Source of the DNA: Pseudomonas sp. IPO3778
GTDB lineage: Bacteria > Pseudomonadota > Gammaproteobacteria > Pseudomonadales > Pseudomonadaceae
DNA length: 64,000 bases
Assembly: GCF_013386825.1 (NCBI RefSeq)
Contig: NZ_JACARC010000037.1
Coordinates: 186,001-250,000 of the forward strand
Direction of reading: 5' to 3'
The notes beneath the pieces are model-generated. The model searched no databases. It was not told the origin of the DNA and saw nothing but the letters and a program-made list of their open reading frames with translations. This document shows positions 17,721 through 26,297 of this stretch, piece by piece. The stretch's first letter is position 1. Each line of letters begins with the position of its first letter. The translations under genes were made by a program, and so were the position numbers.

Positions 17721-19166
17721 TTAGAACTTATAGGTTGCCGACAAGCTGACCACGTCACCTGAGGACTCAGCCGTACCGTCCAACTGCGCCGCGCCCAACC
17801 GATCAACGTTCTTGGTCTTCAGGTTGACCTTCTGAACGAACTGGTGCGAGTACGCGGCATCCACCGACAGGCCAGGAATCGCCTTGATGTCATAACCGCC
17901 ACCAAATGCCAGGAAGTAGCGGTCACCGTCCGGGATCCGTGGGTCACGGGTGGAGTTACGGGTAGGCGTCTGGTCGTAAGCCACACCGGCGCGCAGGGTG
18001 AGTGCGTCGGTGGCTTTGTAGTCGCCACCGATCGAGGTCATCCAGGCGTTTTTGTAGTTGTAGGGAATGGCAACAATAGTGGTGCCCTGGGACTTGAGCG
18101 TCAGGTCCTGGAAGGAAGACCATTCAGTCCAGGTGGCACTCACCCCCAACGTCCAGCGGTCGTTGAACTGGTGAACCCAGTCAATCGAAGCGGTAGCCGG
18201 AATATCCAGTTGGGTACTGGCGTGGGCACCGTCCGGGAACAGCTTGAGACCTGGGTAGGCGATTTCAACGAGGGTTTCGCCGTTTGGACCGATAGGATTG
18301 GTCATCGCGTTACGGCCGACGGCATCTGTGTAGATGTTGTATTTGCCGGTCATCTTGTTTTTGATCTTGGCGTGATAGTTCAAGCCAAGTGTGTCTTGCA
18401 GCGTCGGCTTCCAAACCACGCCACCAAACCAGCCCACCGAGATGTTATCGACTTTCACGCGCATCAAGGAATGCCCCAGGCCAGTGGGTAACCCTGAGCC
18501 GCCAAGCCCCGGAGAAACATCAGCAGCGGCCAGCAAATCAACGTTCTGACTTACGAACCCTTGACTGCGCTGAACGATGGCGCCACCACCGACCGAGAAC
18601 TGATCATTGACCTTGAACGACAGGGAGCCTGTCAGGCCGATGGTCTCGATTTTGGTATCGACGGCGAAATCCCGAAATTTTGAGTCAGGGTCCCAAGTGG
18701 TTTTCATGCCCTGCGGTACGACCTGACTGAGACCAAACGCAAAACGGTCGCCCACCGGAATCACCAGAAAGCCCGTTGGCACCCATGCAGTGAAACCGCC
18801 TTGCCCTCCATTGTTGTTGTTGACGGTTGTATCGCCCAGGTTGCCCAGATCATCCAGTACCGGCGTATTGGTCACCGGGTTGCCCGCGTAGTCATAGGCC
18901 TGGCCGGAGTACTTGATCTTGATCCGGGCGTAATCGACGGTTTGTTGCGCAATGGTCGAGTCGATGAAGGCCATGGCTGCCGGGTTGTTGTACGCGGCAC
19001 TGGGGTCGTTCTTGAACAGTGAACCACCCGCAAAGGCACGACCCCATCCCGGAGCACCGTAGGTAGGCGTGGAGAACCCACCCGCCTGCACATGCCCCGT
19101 GGTTATCAAGCCCCCCAAAAGGGCCAGTCCCAGTAACGTGTGTGCATGTTGTTTCTTATTGTTCAT
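17721..19166 (-). CDS. OmpP1/FadL-family outer-membrane transporter
   Basis: 481-residue FadL-type beta-barrel for hydrophobic substrates (long-chain fatty acids, alkanes). The signal peptide is at residues 1-28, ending in HVQAGGF. The plug/hatch segment NDPSAAYNNPAAMAFID follows at about 53-69, and the C-terminus VVSLSATYKF ends in the outer-membrane Phe. It stands next to praB genes, alkB and fadE, so hydrocarbon or fatty-acid uptake is the likely job. Three AANAANAA motifs lie around the start, two before the AAGGAG site and one in codons 2-4. Confidence 0.9.
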   Translation of the reverse strand: MNNKKQHAHTLLGLALLGGLITTGHVQAGGFSTPTYGAPGWGRAFAGGSLFKNDPSAAYNNPAAMAFIDSTIAQQTVDYARIKIKYSGQAYDYAGNPVTNTPVLDDLGNLGDTTVNNNNGGQGGFTAWVPTGFLVIPVGDRFAFGLSQVVPQGMKTTWDPDSKFRDFAVDTKIETIGLTGSLSFKVNDQFSVGGGAIVQRSQGFVSQNVDLLAAADVSPGLGGSGLPTGLGHSLMRVKVDNISVGWFGGVVWKPTLQDTLGLNYHAKIKNKMTGKYNIYTDAVGRNAMTNPIGPNGETLVEIAYPGLKLFPDGAHASTQLDIPATASIDWVHQFNDRWTLGVSATWTEWSSFQDLTLKSQGTTIVAIPYNYKNAWMTSIGGDYKATDALTLRAGVAYDQTPTRNSTRDPRIPDGDRYFLAFGGGYDIKAIPGLSVDAAYSHQFVQKVNLKTKNVDRLGAAQLDGTAESSGDVVSLSATYKF

Positions 19167-19187
19167 GCGGTACTCCTTATTATTATT
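19157..19187 (-). promoter_or_regulatory. Cluster of CA motifs around the FadL-type porin start
   Basis: AATAATAATAA lies directly before AAGGAG, and AACAATAA lies within the first codons after ATG (NNK). Multiple AANAANAA motifs flanking one start make this one of the best Hfq-Crc target candidates in the window. Confidence 0.6.
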
Positions 19188-19268
19188 TACGCCCGGCCCC
19201 TGCCGGTGAGTCGTGTATCTACAGAGCGTCTTTCAAAAAGCACCTGCTCTGGGACGGTGTATCTGTAT

Positions 19269-19589
19269 TCAGGAATTGGTGGTGAGCGAGCCGCTCAGCG
19301 TGGCGTTCAACGACACCACCGTGCAGTAGCCGCTCATGGCTTGATGGGTTGCGCTCAATACATGGGTAGTGCCGATGATCGCCACGCCATTGGCATCAAT
19401 CGCCCCCGACAGGCTCAGATCACAGGTCATCGGGGCTTGAAAAGTCGACGGCAGCTTCAACACAACACTGCCATTGGTTCCGCTAAACGGGCCCGGTGGG
19501 CTGAAACCCGCCGCGACCGCCAGGGATGAGGCAACGCCCAGAGCCACCAACATCGAACCCAGGAGCGTCGTTTTCACAAGGCTTTGCAT
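19269..19589 (-). CDS. Short PraB-family secreted protein (internally deleted paralogue)
   Basis: 106-residue exported protein with a signal peptide ending SSLAVA. It aligns with the next two genes (GPFSGTNGSVVLKLPSTF, MTCDLSLSG, then LSATHQAMSGYCTVVSL). It lacks the central region of about 50 residues, including the LPWVL segment and two of the four cysteines. The PraA/PraB family is known as extracellular protein activators of alkane oxidation in Pseudomonas. The ATG at 19589 is chosen because GGGGA is well spaced before it, while the ATG two codons upstream abuts it. Function of the short form is unknown. Confidence 0.65.
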   Translation of the reverse strand: MQSLVKTTLLGSMLVALGVASSLAVAAGFSPPGPFSGTNGSVVLKLPSTFQAPMTCDLSLSGAIDANGVAIIGTTHVLSATHQAMSGYCTVVSLNATLSGSLTTNS

Positions 19590-19710
19590 TGTCATCTTCC
19601 CCAGACAATAAGTACGTATCCAACCGGCTCCGCCGTTGGTTTCCCCAACCGGTGCCTCACACGAGGCACCGGTCTTTCAACGGGGTGATCAGCCCTTTAC
19701 GGAGTCGCGC

Positions 19711-20196
19711 TTACGGGTTAACAGTCAGCGTTGGCGCAACAACACTCAGCGAAACCACGGTGCAGTTGCCGGTCAGCGCCTGGTTGGCTGCCGAAAGCGT
19801 ATTGGTGCCAGGCGTCCAGGTCACAGCGATGGTGGTTGGGCCGCAGTGCGTGGCCGGGATCGAGGTGATGTTGTAGCCGACGTTGGTCACGGTCCCGGAG
19901 GTACCCGTTGCAGCCGTCAGTACCCAAGGCAGGTTGGTCAGCGTAGGCAGGCCGCACAGACCGCCACCGGTCAGGGATGCACCGTTGATCGAAGCCACGC
20001 CACCGCTAACGTTGCCGGTAAAGGTGATGCCGCAGGTCACGGCTGCACCGAAGGACGAAGGCGACTTCACCACGATGGTGCCGGCGTTGGTCGAGAACGG
20101 ACCATCCGGGGAGATGGAAGCCGCGCTGGCCATGGAAGCTGCGCCGAAGCACATTGCGAAAGAAGTTGCACAAACGAGGGTTTTCAAGCTTTTCAT
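19711..20196 (-). CDS. praB: PraB-family alkane-oxidation activator protein
   Basis: 161-residue secreted protein. The signal peptide covers residues 1-26 (ending ASMASA), and the mature part starts ASISPDGPFS. It has four cysteines (VTCGIT, GLCGLP, HCGPTT, NCTVVS) and the family segment LPTLTNLPWVLTA. Pra proteins are described as extracellular factors that help Pseudomonas use alkanes. Here it lies between a FadL-type porin and alkB, which supports this. The ATG has GAGGA upstream and is overlapped by AAAAATAATG. Confidence 0.75.
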   Translation of the reverse strand: MKSLKTLVCATSFAMCFGAASMASAASISPDGPFSTNAGTIVVKSPSSFGAAVTCGITFTGNVSGGVASINGASLTGGGLCGLPTLTNLPWVLTAATGTSGTVTNVGYNITSIPATHCGPTTIAVTWTPGTNTLSAANQALTGNCTVVSLSVVAPTLTVNP

Positions 20197-20203
20197 TATT
20201 TTT
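20196..20203 (-). promoter_or_regulatory. CA motif (Hfq-Crc site) at praB start
   Basis: AAAAATAA lies between GAGGA and the ATG and shares the A of the start codon. Confidence 0.5.
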
Positions 20204-20327
20204 CCTCACATGTTATGGCGATTCATTTCGCCAGGGGTAATGGCCATGATCGAGAGGTCACGGTGAATCTGCAGAACTTCCCTTTCCAGCCAAATCTCAA
20301 TTCAATTACCGCTACAACATCCCACTG

Positions 20328-20822
20328 TTACTCAACTACTTTGAAACTGGGCGGCATCTTGATCGACACCGTTTTAATCGTGCAGTCTTCGCCGATCGGC
20401 ACATTGGCAGCCTCTAACTTGCCAGTGGCGTTATCCCAGGTTCCGTCCGCAGTAGAGGGACCGCACTTGCCGCCCAGACCGAAGGCGTGCACATCCACAG
20501 CGATCTTCGACATCGAACCGCTCTTGGTATCTTTAGCCACTAATACCCACGGCAAGTTGATCGCTTCCACCCGGCTGCACTTGAGGCCGCCGTCGAATTC
20601 AACCTTGTCGACATTCACCGACGCGCCATCCGCCGCGACTTTGCCGGCGACTTTAATGGTGCAGTCCGCGCTGATCAGCGCGCCCTTGGAAAAGCTGATG
20701 GGTCCTTGGGCAGTAAACGCACTGCCAGCCGGTTCGATACGGGCGGCCTGGGCCTGGTGGTAAACGATCAGGCCCAGGGCAGCCAATACAATGTGCGTGG
20801 TGAACTTGGCAGGGTTTTGCAT
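20328..20822 (-). CDS. PraB-family secreted protein (divergent paralogue)
   Basis: 164-residue exported protein with a signal peptide ending YHQAQA. It shares the layout of the 19711-20196 gene: GPISFSKGAL, four cysteines (SADCTIK, LKCSRV, GKCGPS, EDCTIK), and the segment NLPWVLVA. It is more charged and lysine-rich than its neighbour. The ATG at 20822 (MQNPAKF) with GGAAGGA upstream is chosen over an earlier in-frame start in the AT-rich leader. It is directly downstream of alkB on the same strand. Confidence 0.65.
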   Translation of the reverse strand: MQNPAKFTTHIVLAALGLIVYHQAQAARIEPAGSAFTAQGPISFSKGALISADCTIKVAGKVAADGASVNVDKVEFDGGLKCSRVEAINLPWVLVAKDTKSGSMSKIAVDVHAFGLGGKCGPSTADGTWDNATGKLEAANVPIGEDCTIKTVSIKMPPSFKVVE

Positions 20823-20844
20823 GGTGTACGTCCTTCCCTTAATT

Positions 20845-20855
20845 TTATTTTTGTT
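20845..20855 (-). promoter_or_regulatory. CA motifs in the leader of the praB-like gene
   Basis: AACAAAAATAA contains two overlapping AANAANAA matches about 25 nt upstream of the start codon. Confidence 0.4.
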
Positions 20856-20970
20856 CGGGTCAAACAAACTTTCTTGCCACTAAGCCGTACTCGAAACCGC
20901 GAATGCCGGGGCGATAAAAACCTGCGCGATACACAGATCCCGAGTACGTCCTACTGCTGAAGGCTTTACG

Positions 20971-22248
20971 TTAGAAGGTGCTGGTGTTGCCGTATTTCTC
21001 CAGGTACTTCAAACGCTGTGAAGGTTGAAGATTGGTCAGGGTAATATCCCCGGCATAGTGCTTGAGTACCCGGTGGTCCATGCGTCGTCGCCACAAGTAC
21101 GGCACGTAGGCCCAGACAATCATGCTGGCGTACCCGTAGGGCAGTTGCGGCGATTCATCAAAGTGACGCAGGGACTGATAACTTCTGGTTGGATTGGCGT
21201 GGTGATCAGAGTGACGCTGTAGTTGAAACAGAAAGATGTTGGTCACAATCCGATTACTGTTCCACGAGTGCCGGGGCGAGCAACGTTCATAACGACCGTT
21301 GGGCAACTTCTGGCGTTTCAGGCCGTAGTGCTCGACGTAGTTCACCACTTCCAGCAGCGAGAAGCCGTAGATGCCCTGGATGATCAGGAACGGAATCACC
21401 GCCGCCCCCAACCAGGCAATCATCGCGCCCCACAACACCACGCTGTACATCCAGGCGCTGAGCACCGCGTTCTTCCAGTGCCAGGCCGGCAGGCCGAGTT
21501 TGCGCAGGCGCTCACGTTCCAGGTTCCACGCCGAGCGGGCGCTGAACCACACCGAGCGTGGCAGGAAGGCCCAGAAGCTCTCGCCCAACCGCGAGCTGGC
21601 CGGGTCTTCGGGGGTGGCGACGCGCACGTGGTGGCCACGGTTGTGTTCGGTGTAGAAGTGCCCGTAGAAAGTGGGCGCCAGGGTGATCTTGGCCAGGATG
21701 ACTTCCAGCAGGCGCGGTTTGTGCCCCAGTTCATGGGCGGTGTTGATGGCGATGCCGGTGGCGGCGCCGGTGGACATCGCCATGCCCAGGTAGGTGAACC
21801 AGGTGACTTCGCCGTGCAGTTGAGTACGGACGGTGACAAACGCGGCGGTCTTCGCCAACCAGCTCGAGGGGTCCAGGGCCGCAGTGGCATTCAGCAGCCC
21901 GCCGTTGATGATCCAGTCAATGCCACCTGCCGCCAGCCACCCGGTGATCACCACCGAGGAGATGACGAACAGCACGCCGGTGTAGACGATCCAGCGATAG
22001 TAGCGTTGGGATTCGAGGGTGCTGACGGCGGATTCCGGCGGGTTACTGACGTCTTCACCCAGCAGGCCGTCGATCAATGGGATCAGGCCGAAGATCACCA
22101 GTACGCCGACCCACCACAGCGATTGCACGCCAGTCGCGATGGCCAGGGGGCCGGAAAGCAAGGGGGTAGCCAGAGGCATGATACCGAGCCACCACAGGTG
22201 GCGTTTGCCGTCGGTCCAGACGTTCGGGGCAGCCAGGGTCTGGTTCAT
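20971..22248 (-). CDS. alkB: Alkane 1-monooxygenase AlkB
   Basis: 425-residue integral-membrane di-iron hydroxylase that oxidises the terminal methyl of n-alkanes. The histidine motifs are all present: HELGHK (about 169), EHNRGHHVRV (about 199), NYVEHYGL (about 300) and LQRHSDHHANP (about 345). There are about six hydrophobic segments. GGAGG stands 6 nt before the ATG. No rubredoxin or rubredoxin reductase gene is seen in the window, so the electron carriers must be coded elsewhere. Praline-like activators and a FadL porin follow downstream; the hydrolase gene lies upstream on the same strand. Confidence 0.95.
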   Translation of the reverse strand: MNQTLAAPNVWTDGKRHLWWLGIMPLATPLLSGPLAIATGVQSLWWVGVLVIFGLIPLIDGLLGEDVSNPPESAVSTLESQRYYRWIVYTGVLFVISSVVITGWLAAGGIDWIINGGLLNATAALDPSSWLAKTAAFVTVRTQLHGEVTWFTYLGMAMSTGAATGIAINTAHELGHKPRLLEVILAKITLAPTFYGHFYTEHNRGHHVRVATPEDPASSRLGESFWAFLPRSVWFSARSAWNLERERLRKLGLPAWHWKNAVLSAWMYSVVLWGAMIAWLGAAVIPFLIIQGIYGFSLLEVVNYVEHYGLKRQKLPNGRYERCSPRHSWNSNRIVTNIFLFQLQRHSDHHANPTRSYQSLRHFDESPQLPYGYASMIVWAYVPYLWRRRMDHRVLKHYAGDITLTNLQPSQRLKYLEKYGNTSTF

Positions 22249-22566
22249 GGCAGCCTCCGCACGAGGCAGGTGGGCAGGGAGTAAACATCAACACTGAACA
22301 GGCACACGGAGCGATGACTGCTCCGAGAATTCAACCATGCGATAAAAGGCGTTTTTTTCATTATTTTATTCGCTCTTAGGCATTTCAAAAATTGTTTCAA
22401 ATTACACATTGAAATAATTTTTTTAAATAAATAGCGCGGAATCGTTAGGTCGTCAACTAGTTTCTTGAACCCTTTTGAACGTGACCGAGCAGTCTCTTTT
22501 TCAGCCGTTTGGTCAGGTGTCTAGGGCAAGCATTGACGGCAGGGAACCGCGAGTTCAGTTGCACAA
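22249..22566. other. alkB upstream region
   Basis: 318 nt without a gene between the hydrolase stop and the alkB start. The segment 22360-22435 is very AT-rich (poly-T and TTTAAATAAAT) and holds the TTCAA/TTGAA operator candidate. The alkB promoter should lie between it and the gene. Confidence 0.7.
22396..22415. promoter_or_regulatory. 20-bp operator candidate upstream of alkB (shared with fadE)
   Basis: Reads TTCAAATTA, CACA, TTGAAAT. It equals the fadE site at 17533 except for the 4-bp spacer. A further TTTCAAA half-site begins 13 nt away, at 22383. A regulator for alkanes or fatty acids is the obvious candidate ligand. Confidence 0.6.
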
Positions 22567-23565
22567 TTATTTGTTCGCCAGCGCAAACGGCGGATGCAAC
22601 ACCGTGGCGCTTTCCGGTGGCCGGACGCGCTTGGCCACCTGCTCCACCACCGCCGCGACACGCTCAGTGGCGGTGATCGGCAACATATGCCCGCGCCCTT
22701 CCACCAACTGCAGCTTCAGCCCCGGCACCAGGCTGGCCAGGGCCTGTCCGTGTTTGCGGAAGTCCAGCACCTTGTCCTGCGCGCCGTAGATCAGCCCGAT
22801 GGGCAACGTGAGTTGCGGGTAGCGCTTGACCATCTCCGGCAGCACAGCGTTGACCAGGTTGATCTCGGTGGAGGCGGCATAGAAGTTATCGGGTCGCATG
22901 CCCAGCAAGCCGCCACCGCGGGTGGCGAAATCTCCCGGGGCGGGGTCGGGGGCGAACACGCCTTTGACGGTCGCGTCCTTGGTCAGCATCCCAAGCGGCA
23001 TGGTCAGGGTGTGCGAGATGAAGCGCCGCAACCACCCGGGACGTATCGCCAACGACATAAACACCAGGGGCAACAGGCGTTGGGGATGGGTGAGCGGCGC
23101 CACCAGGATCAATCCGGACACCGCATGGGGATGATCCAGGGCCAGGGCCAGGGAAATCGCCCCGCCGAGGGAATGCCCCAGCACCAGCGGCTGGTCCAGG
23201 TCCAGGGCCTGGATAAAACCCGCGATTTGCCGAGCCTGGGCCGGCAGGTCGGCGGCGGTGCCGGCACGCCGGGTGGAATAGCCCGACCCCGGACGATCCA
23301 GGGTGATCACCCGAAAGTGCTCACGCAATTGGCCAGACAAGGCATACGTCAGGTTACGACTGCTGCCCATCAGCCCGTGGATCATCACCAGCGGCGGGCC
23401 CTTGCCCTCGTCTACATAATGAAAGCGCTCGCCGTTGATCTCCAGAAAGCGCCCGTTGATCGGAACAGCGGCTTCTATACGCCGTGTCATCCGGGCACTG
23501 AAGGCCCACAACACTACGCTTAACCCTACACACACACCCGCAGCGACAACCCACTCGACAGCCAT
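22567..23565 (-). CDS. Alpha/beta hydrolase (lipase/esterase-like), membrane-anchored
   Basis: 332-residue alpha/beta-hydrolase. One N-terminal transmembrane segment (residues 5-22) suggests an inner-membrane anchor. The oxyanion segment VMIHGLMGSS is at about 60, the nucleophile elbow VLGHSLGGAIS at about 138 and the acidic/His part IYGAQDKVLDF ... VEGRGHMLPIT near 260-300. It stands between alkB and the divergent Baeyer-Villiger monooxygenase, whose ester products it could hydrolyse (inference). GAGGA precedes the ATG. Confidence 0.8.
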   Translation of the reverse strand: MAVEWVVAAGVCVGLSVVLWAFSARMTRRIEAAVPINGRFLEINGERFHYVDEGKGPPLVMIHGLMGSSRNLTYALSGQLREHFRVITLDRPGSGYSTRRAGTAADLPAQARQIAGFIQALDLDQPLVLGHSLGGAISLALALDHPHAVSGLILVAPLTHPQRLLPLVFMSLAIRPGWLRRFISHTLTMPLGMLTKDATVKGVFAPDPAPGDFATRGGGLLGMRPDNFYAASTEINLVNAVLPEMVKRYPQLTLPIGLIYGAQDKVLDFRKHGQALASLVPGLKLQLVEGRGHMLPITATERVAAVVEQVAKRVRPPESATVLHPPFALANK

Positions 23566-23803
23566 AGCTCGGTCCTCTGCATCCTGCGTTGCTGGCGGCC
23601 CGACCGGTATTGGTCAAGACCTCAGCCATCGTCCACACCCTGGACCTTAACTGCGTGCGTAAAAGCTCTCGTCCGTCGGATAAGTCGCACATGAGGAACT
23701 GGGTCGTAGCCTAGACGATATTTTCAGGTAGATTATTTAAAATCTTTTTTAAAATAGATAATTCAATTTTCCTTTGCAATGGTGTTCTATCTAAAAAGCC
23801 AAA

Positions 23804-23811
23804 AACAAAAA
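23804..23811 (+). promoter_or_regulatory. CA motif (Hfq-Crc site) before the monooxygenase leader
   Basis: AACAAAAA inside AAAAACAAAAAAGGAG immediately precedes the only strong ribosome binding site of this operon. Confidence 0.45.
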
Positions 23812-23824
23812 AGGAGCACATCCG

Positions 23825-23854
23825 ATGTCAACGCCAGCGAGTGACACCCTATGA
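23825..23854 (+). CDS. Nine-codon leader ORF coupled to the monooxygenase gene
   Basis: The strong AAGGAG site (8 nt spacing) serves the ATG at 23825, which codes MSTPASDTL and stops at TGA 23852-23854. That stop overlaps the monooxygenase ATG (23851) as CTATGA. The large gene itself has no good ribosome binding site. Translation is therefore probably initiated at this small ORF and re-initiated at the monooxygenase start. Confidence 0.5.
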   Translation: MSTPASDTL

Positions 23855-25386
23855 ATGCCCACGACAGCATCGACATCGCCATCATCGGCTCCGGATTTGC
23901 CGGGCTGTGCATGGCGATCAAACTCAAGGAAGCCGGCTTCAGCGACTTCTTTATTGCCGAGCAGGCGGACGCCCTCGGCGGCACCTGGCGGGACAACCAC
24001 TACCCCGGTTGCGCCTGCGACGTGCAGTCCCATGTCTATTCGTTTTCCTTTGCGCCCAACCCGCACTGGACGCGGCAATTCGCGCCCCAGGCGGAGATTC
24101 GCGCCTACCTGGAACAGTGCGCCCGGCGCTATGAGCTGGCGCCGTTCCTGCGGTTCGGCATGGGCCTGGAGAAGGCGGTGTTTGATGAGGCGCAACAACG
24201 CTGGAGCCTGACGTTCAGCAATGGTCGCCAGGTCAGCGCGCGGGTGCTGGTCTCGGGGATGGGCGGCCTGTCACGCCCGGCGCTGCCGGATATTCCAGGC
24301 CTGGACAGCTTCAAGGGCAAGCGCTTCCACTCCCAGCAGTGGGACCACGACTACTCGTTGAAGGGCAAACGCGTGGCGGTGATCGGCACCGGCGCCAGTG
24401 CCATCCAGTTCGTGCCGCAGATCGCGCCGCAGGTGGCCCACCTGGACCTGTTCCAGCGCACCCCGCCATGGATCATGCCCAAGCCCGACCGGCCGATTTC
24501 CCGCTTCGAGCGCTGGGCGTTCAAGCACTTGCCCTTCACTCAACGCCTGATGCGCGGCGCATTCTATTGGGCACTGGAAGGCCGCGTGGTGGGCTTCGCC
24601 CGGCACCCGGGCCTGATGAAAATGGTGCAGAAAATCGCCGTGCGCCACCTGCACAAACAAGTGGCCCGCCCTTCCCTGCGCAAGACCCTGACACCGGACT
24701 ACACCATCGGCTGCAAGCGCGTGCTGATCTCCAACGACTACTACCCGGCGCTGTCCCGCAGCAACGTGCAGGTGGTGACGGACAACGTGCAGCGCATCGA
24801 GGCCGACGGGGTGATCACCGCCGACGGCATCAAGCACCCGGCCGACTGCATCATCTTCGGCACCGGCTTTCAGGCCACCGATCCCCTGCCCCGCCACTGC
24901 ATCATCGGGCGCCACGGCATCGACCTGATGGACACCTGGCAAGACGGCGCCCACGCCTACCTGGGCACCACGGTGCCGGGCTACCCGAACCTGTTCCTGA
25001 TCGTCGGGCCCAACACCGGGTTGGGGCATAACTCGATGATTTTGATGATCGAGGCCCAGGTCACTTACATCCTCGACGCCCTGCAACAGATGCAGCGCCA
25101 TCGCATCGCCACGGTGGACGTCAAGCCCACGGTGGAACTGGCCTACAACGCCCGGCTGCAGGACAAACTCAAGGGCACCATCTGGTCCACCGGCGGCTGC
25201 AAGAGCTGGTACCTGGACCCGCGCACCGGCAAGAACACCACGCTGTGGCCCGGCTCGACCTGGCGCTTCAAGCAGGTCACCCGGCATTTCGCCCTCAAGG
25301 ACTACGTCGCCAGCCTGGAGCCGATGCCGTCCACACCGCGCCCGGCCGCAACGCCCCACACCACCCCTGAAGGGAGCCTGTCATGA
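23851..25386 (+). CDS. Flavin-containing Baeyer-Villiger-type monooxygenase
   Basis: 511-residue class B flavoprotein monooxygenase. The FAD Rossmann motif IIGSGFAGLCMAIKL is at residues 10-24, the NADPH motif VIGTGASAIQFVPQ at about 179 and the type I BVMO fingerprint FKGKRFHSQQW (F-x-G-x3-H-x3-W) at about 158. Such enzymes turn ketones into esters, here plausibly in sub-terminal alkane or long-chain ketone oxidation next to alkB and a hydrolase. The start overlaps a short leader ORF. It is followed with a 4-nt overlap by an SDR that could make the ketone from the secondary alcohol. Confidence 0.85.
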   Translation: MNAHDSIDIAIIGSGFAGLCMAIKLKEAGFSDFFIAEQADALGGTWRDNHYPGCACDVQSHVYSFSFAPNPHWTRQFAPQAEIRAYLEQCARRYELAPFLRFGMGLEKAVFDEAQQRWSLTFSNGRQVSARVLVSGMGGLSRPALPDIPGLDSFKGKRFHSQQWDHDYSLKGKRVAVIGTGASAIQFVPQIAPQVAHLDLFQRTPPWIMPKPDRPISRFERWAFKHLPFTQRLMRGAFYWALEGRVVGFARHPGLMKMVQKIAVRHLHKQVARPSLRKTLTPDYTIGCKRVLISNDYYPALSRSNVQVVTDNVQRIEADGVITADGIKHPADCIIFGTGFQATDPLPRHCIIGRHGIDLMDTWQDGAHAYLGTTVPGYPNLFLIVGPNTGLGHNSMILMIEAQVTYILDALQQMQRHRIATVDVKPTVELAYNARLQDKLKGTIWSTGGCKSWYLDPRTGKNTTLWPGSTWRFKQVTRHFALKDYVASLEPMPSTPRPAATPHTTPEGSLS

Positions 25387-26282
25387 AGTCATTCAACGGC
25401 CGCGTGGCGGCGATTACCGGCGCTGCCTCGGGCATGGGCCGCGCGTTGGCATTGGCGTTGGCGCGTGAAGGCTGCCATTTGGCCCTGGCGGATAAAAACG
25501 GCCAGGGCCTGGAACAGACGGTCGCGCTGATCAAAAGCCAGGTCCTGTCGCCCGTGCTGGTCACCTCCCACGTGCTGGACGTTTCCGACCGCCAGGCCGT
25601 GGAAGACTGGGCCGCCCGTTGCGCAGCCGAACACGGCCAGATCAACCTGATCTTCAACAACGCCGGCGTCGCGCTGTCCAGCACCGTCGAAGGCGTGGAT
25701 TACGCCGACCTGGAATGGATCGTCGGGATCAATTTCTGGGGCGTGGTGTACGGCACCAAGGCCTTCCTGCCGTACCTCAAGGCCAGCGGCGACGGGCATG
25801 TGGTCAACACCTCCAGCGTGTTCGGCCTGTTCGCCCAGCCGGGCATGAGCGGCTATAACGCCACCAAGTTCGCCGTGCGCGGCTTTACCGAGTCCCTGCG
25901 CCAGGAACTCGACCTGCAACACAGCGGGGTCTCGGCCACCTGCGTGCACCCCGGCGGGATCCGCACCGACATCTGCCGCAGCAGCCGGATCGACGCGAAC
26001 ATGACCGGCTTCTTGATCCACAGCGAACAACAGGCCCGGGCCGACTTCGAAAAGCTGTTCATCACCGACGCCGACCAGGCCGCCAAAGTGATCCTGCACG
26101 GCGTACGCAAAAACAAACGCCGCGTGCTGATTGGCCGCGACGCCTACTTTCTGGACCTGCTCGCCCGTTGCCTGCCGGCTGCCTATCAGGCGCTGGTGGT
26201 GTTCGCCAGCAAACGCATGGCGCCCAAACACCGCAACGCGCCCTCGCCCACCCTTGAAACCAACGAAGAGCACCGTCTCTGA
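25383..26282 (+). CDS. Short-chain dehydrogenase/reductase (alcohol/ketone type)
   Basis: 299-residue classical SDR. It has the NAD(P) motif ITGAASGMGRALALALA (about 12-28), NAG in FNNAGVALSS, catalytic SSVFG and YNATK (about 158). The C-terminal extension is basic (KNKRRVLIGRDAYFLDLLAR). It overlaps the monooxygenase stop by 4 nt (ATGA). The BVMO-SDR-di-iron order is common in Pseudomonas and Acinetobacter hydrocarbon loci, where the SDR would interconvert alcohol and ketone; the exact substrate cannot be read from sequence. Confidence 0.85.
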   Translation: MKSFNGRVAAITGAASGMGRALALALAREGCHLALADKNGQGLEQTVALIKSQVLSPVLVTSHVLDVSDRQAVEDWAARCAAEHGQINLIFNNAGVALSSTVEGVDYADLEWIVGINFWGVVYGTKAFLPYLKASGDGHVVNTSSVFGLFAQPGMSGYNATKFAVRGFTESLRQELDLQHSGVSATCVHPGGIRTDICRSSRIDANMTGFLIHSEQQARADFEKLFITDADQAAKVILHGVRKNKRRVLIGRDAYFLDLLARCLPAAYQALVVFASKRMAPKHRNAPSPTLETNEEHRL

Positions 26283-26297
26283 CCTGGAGTACCGACC

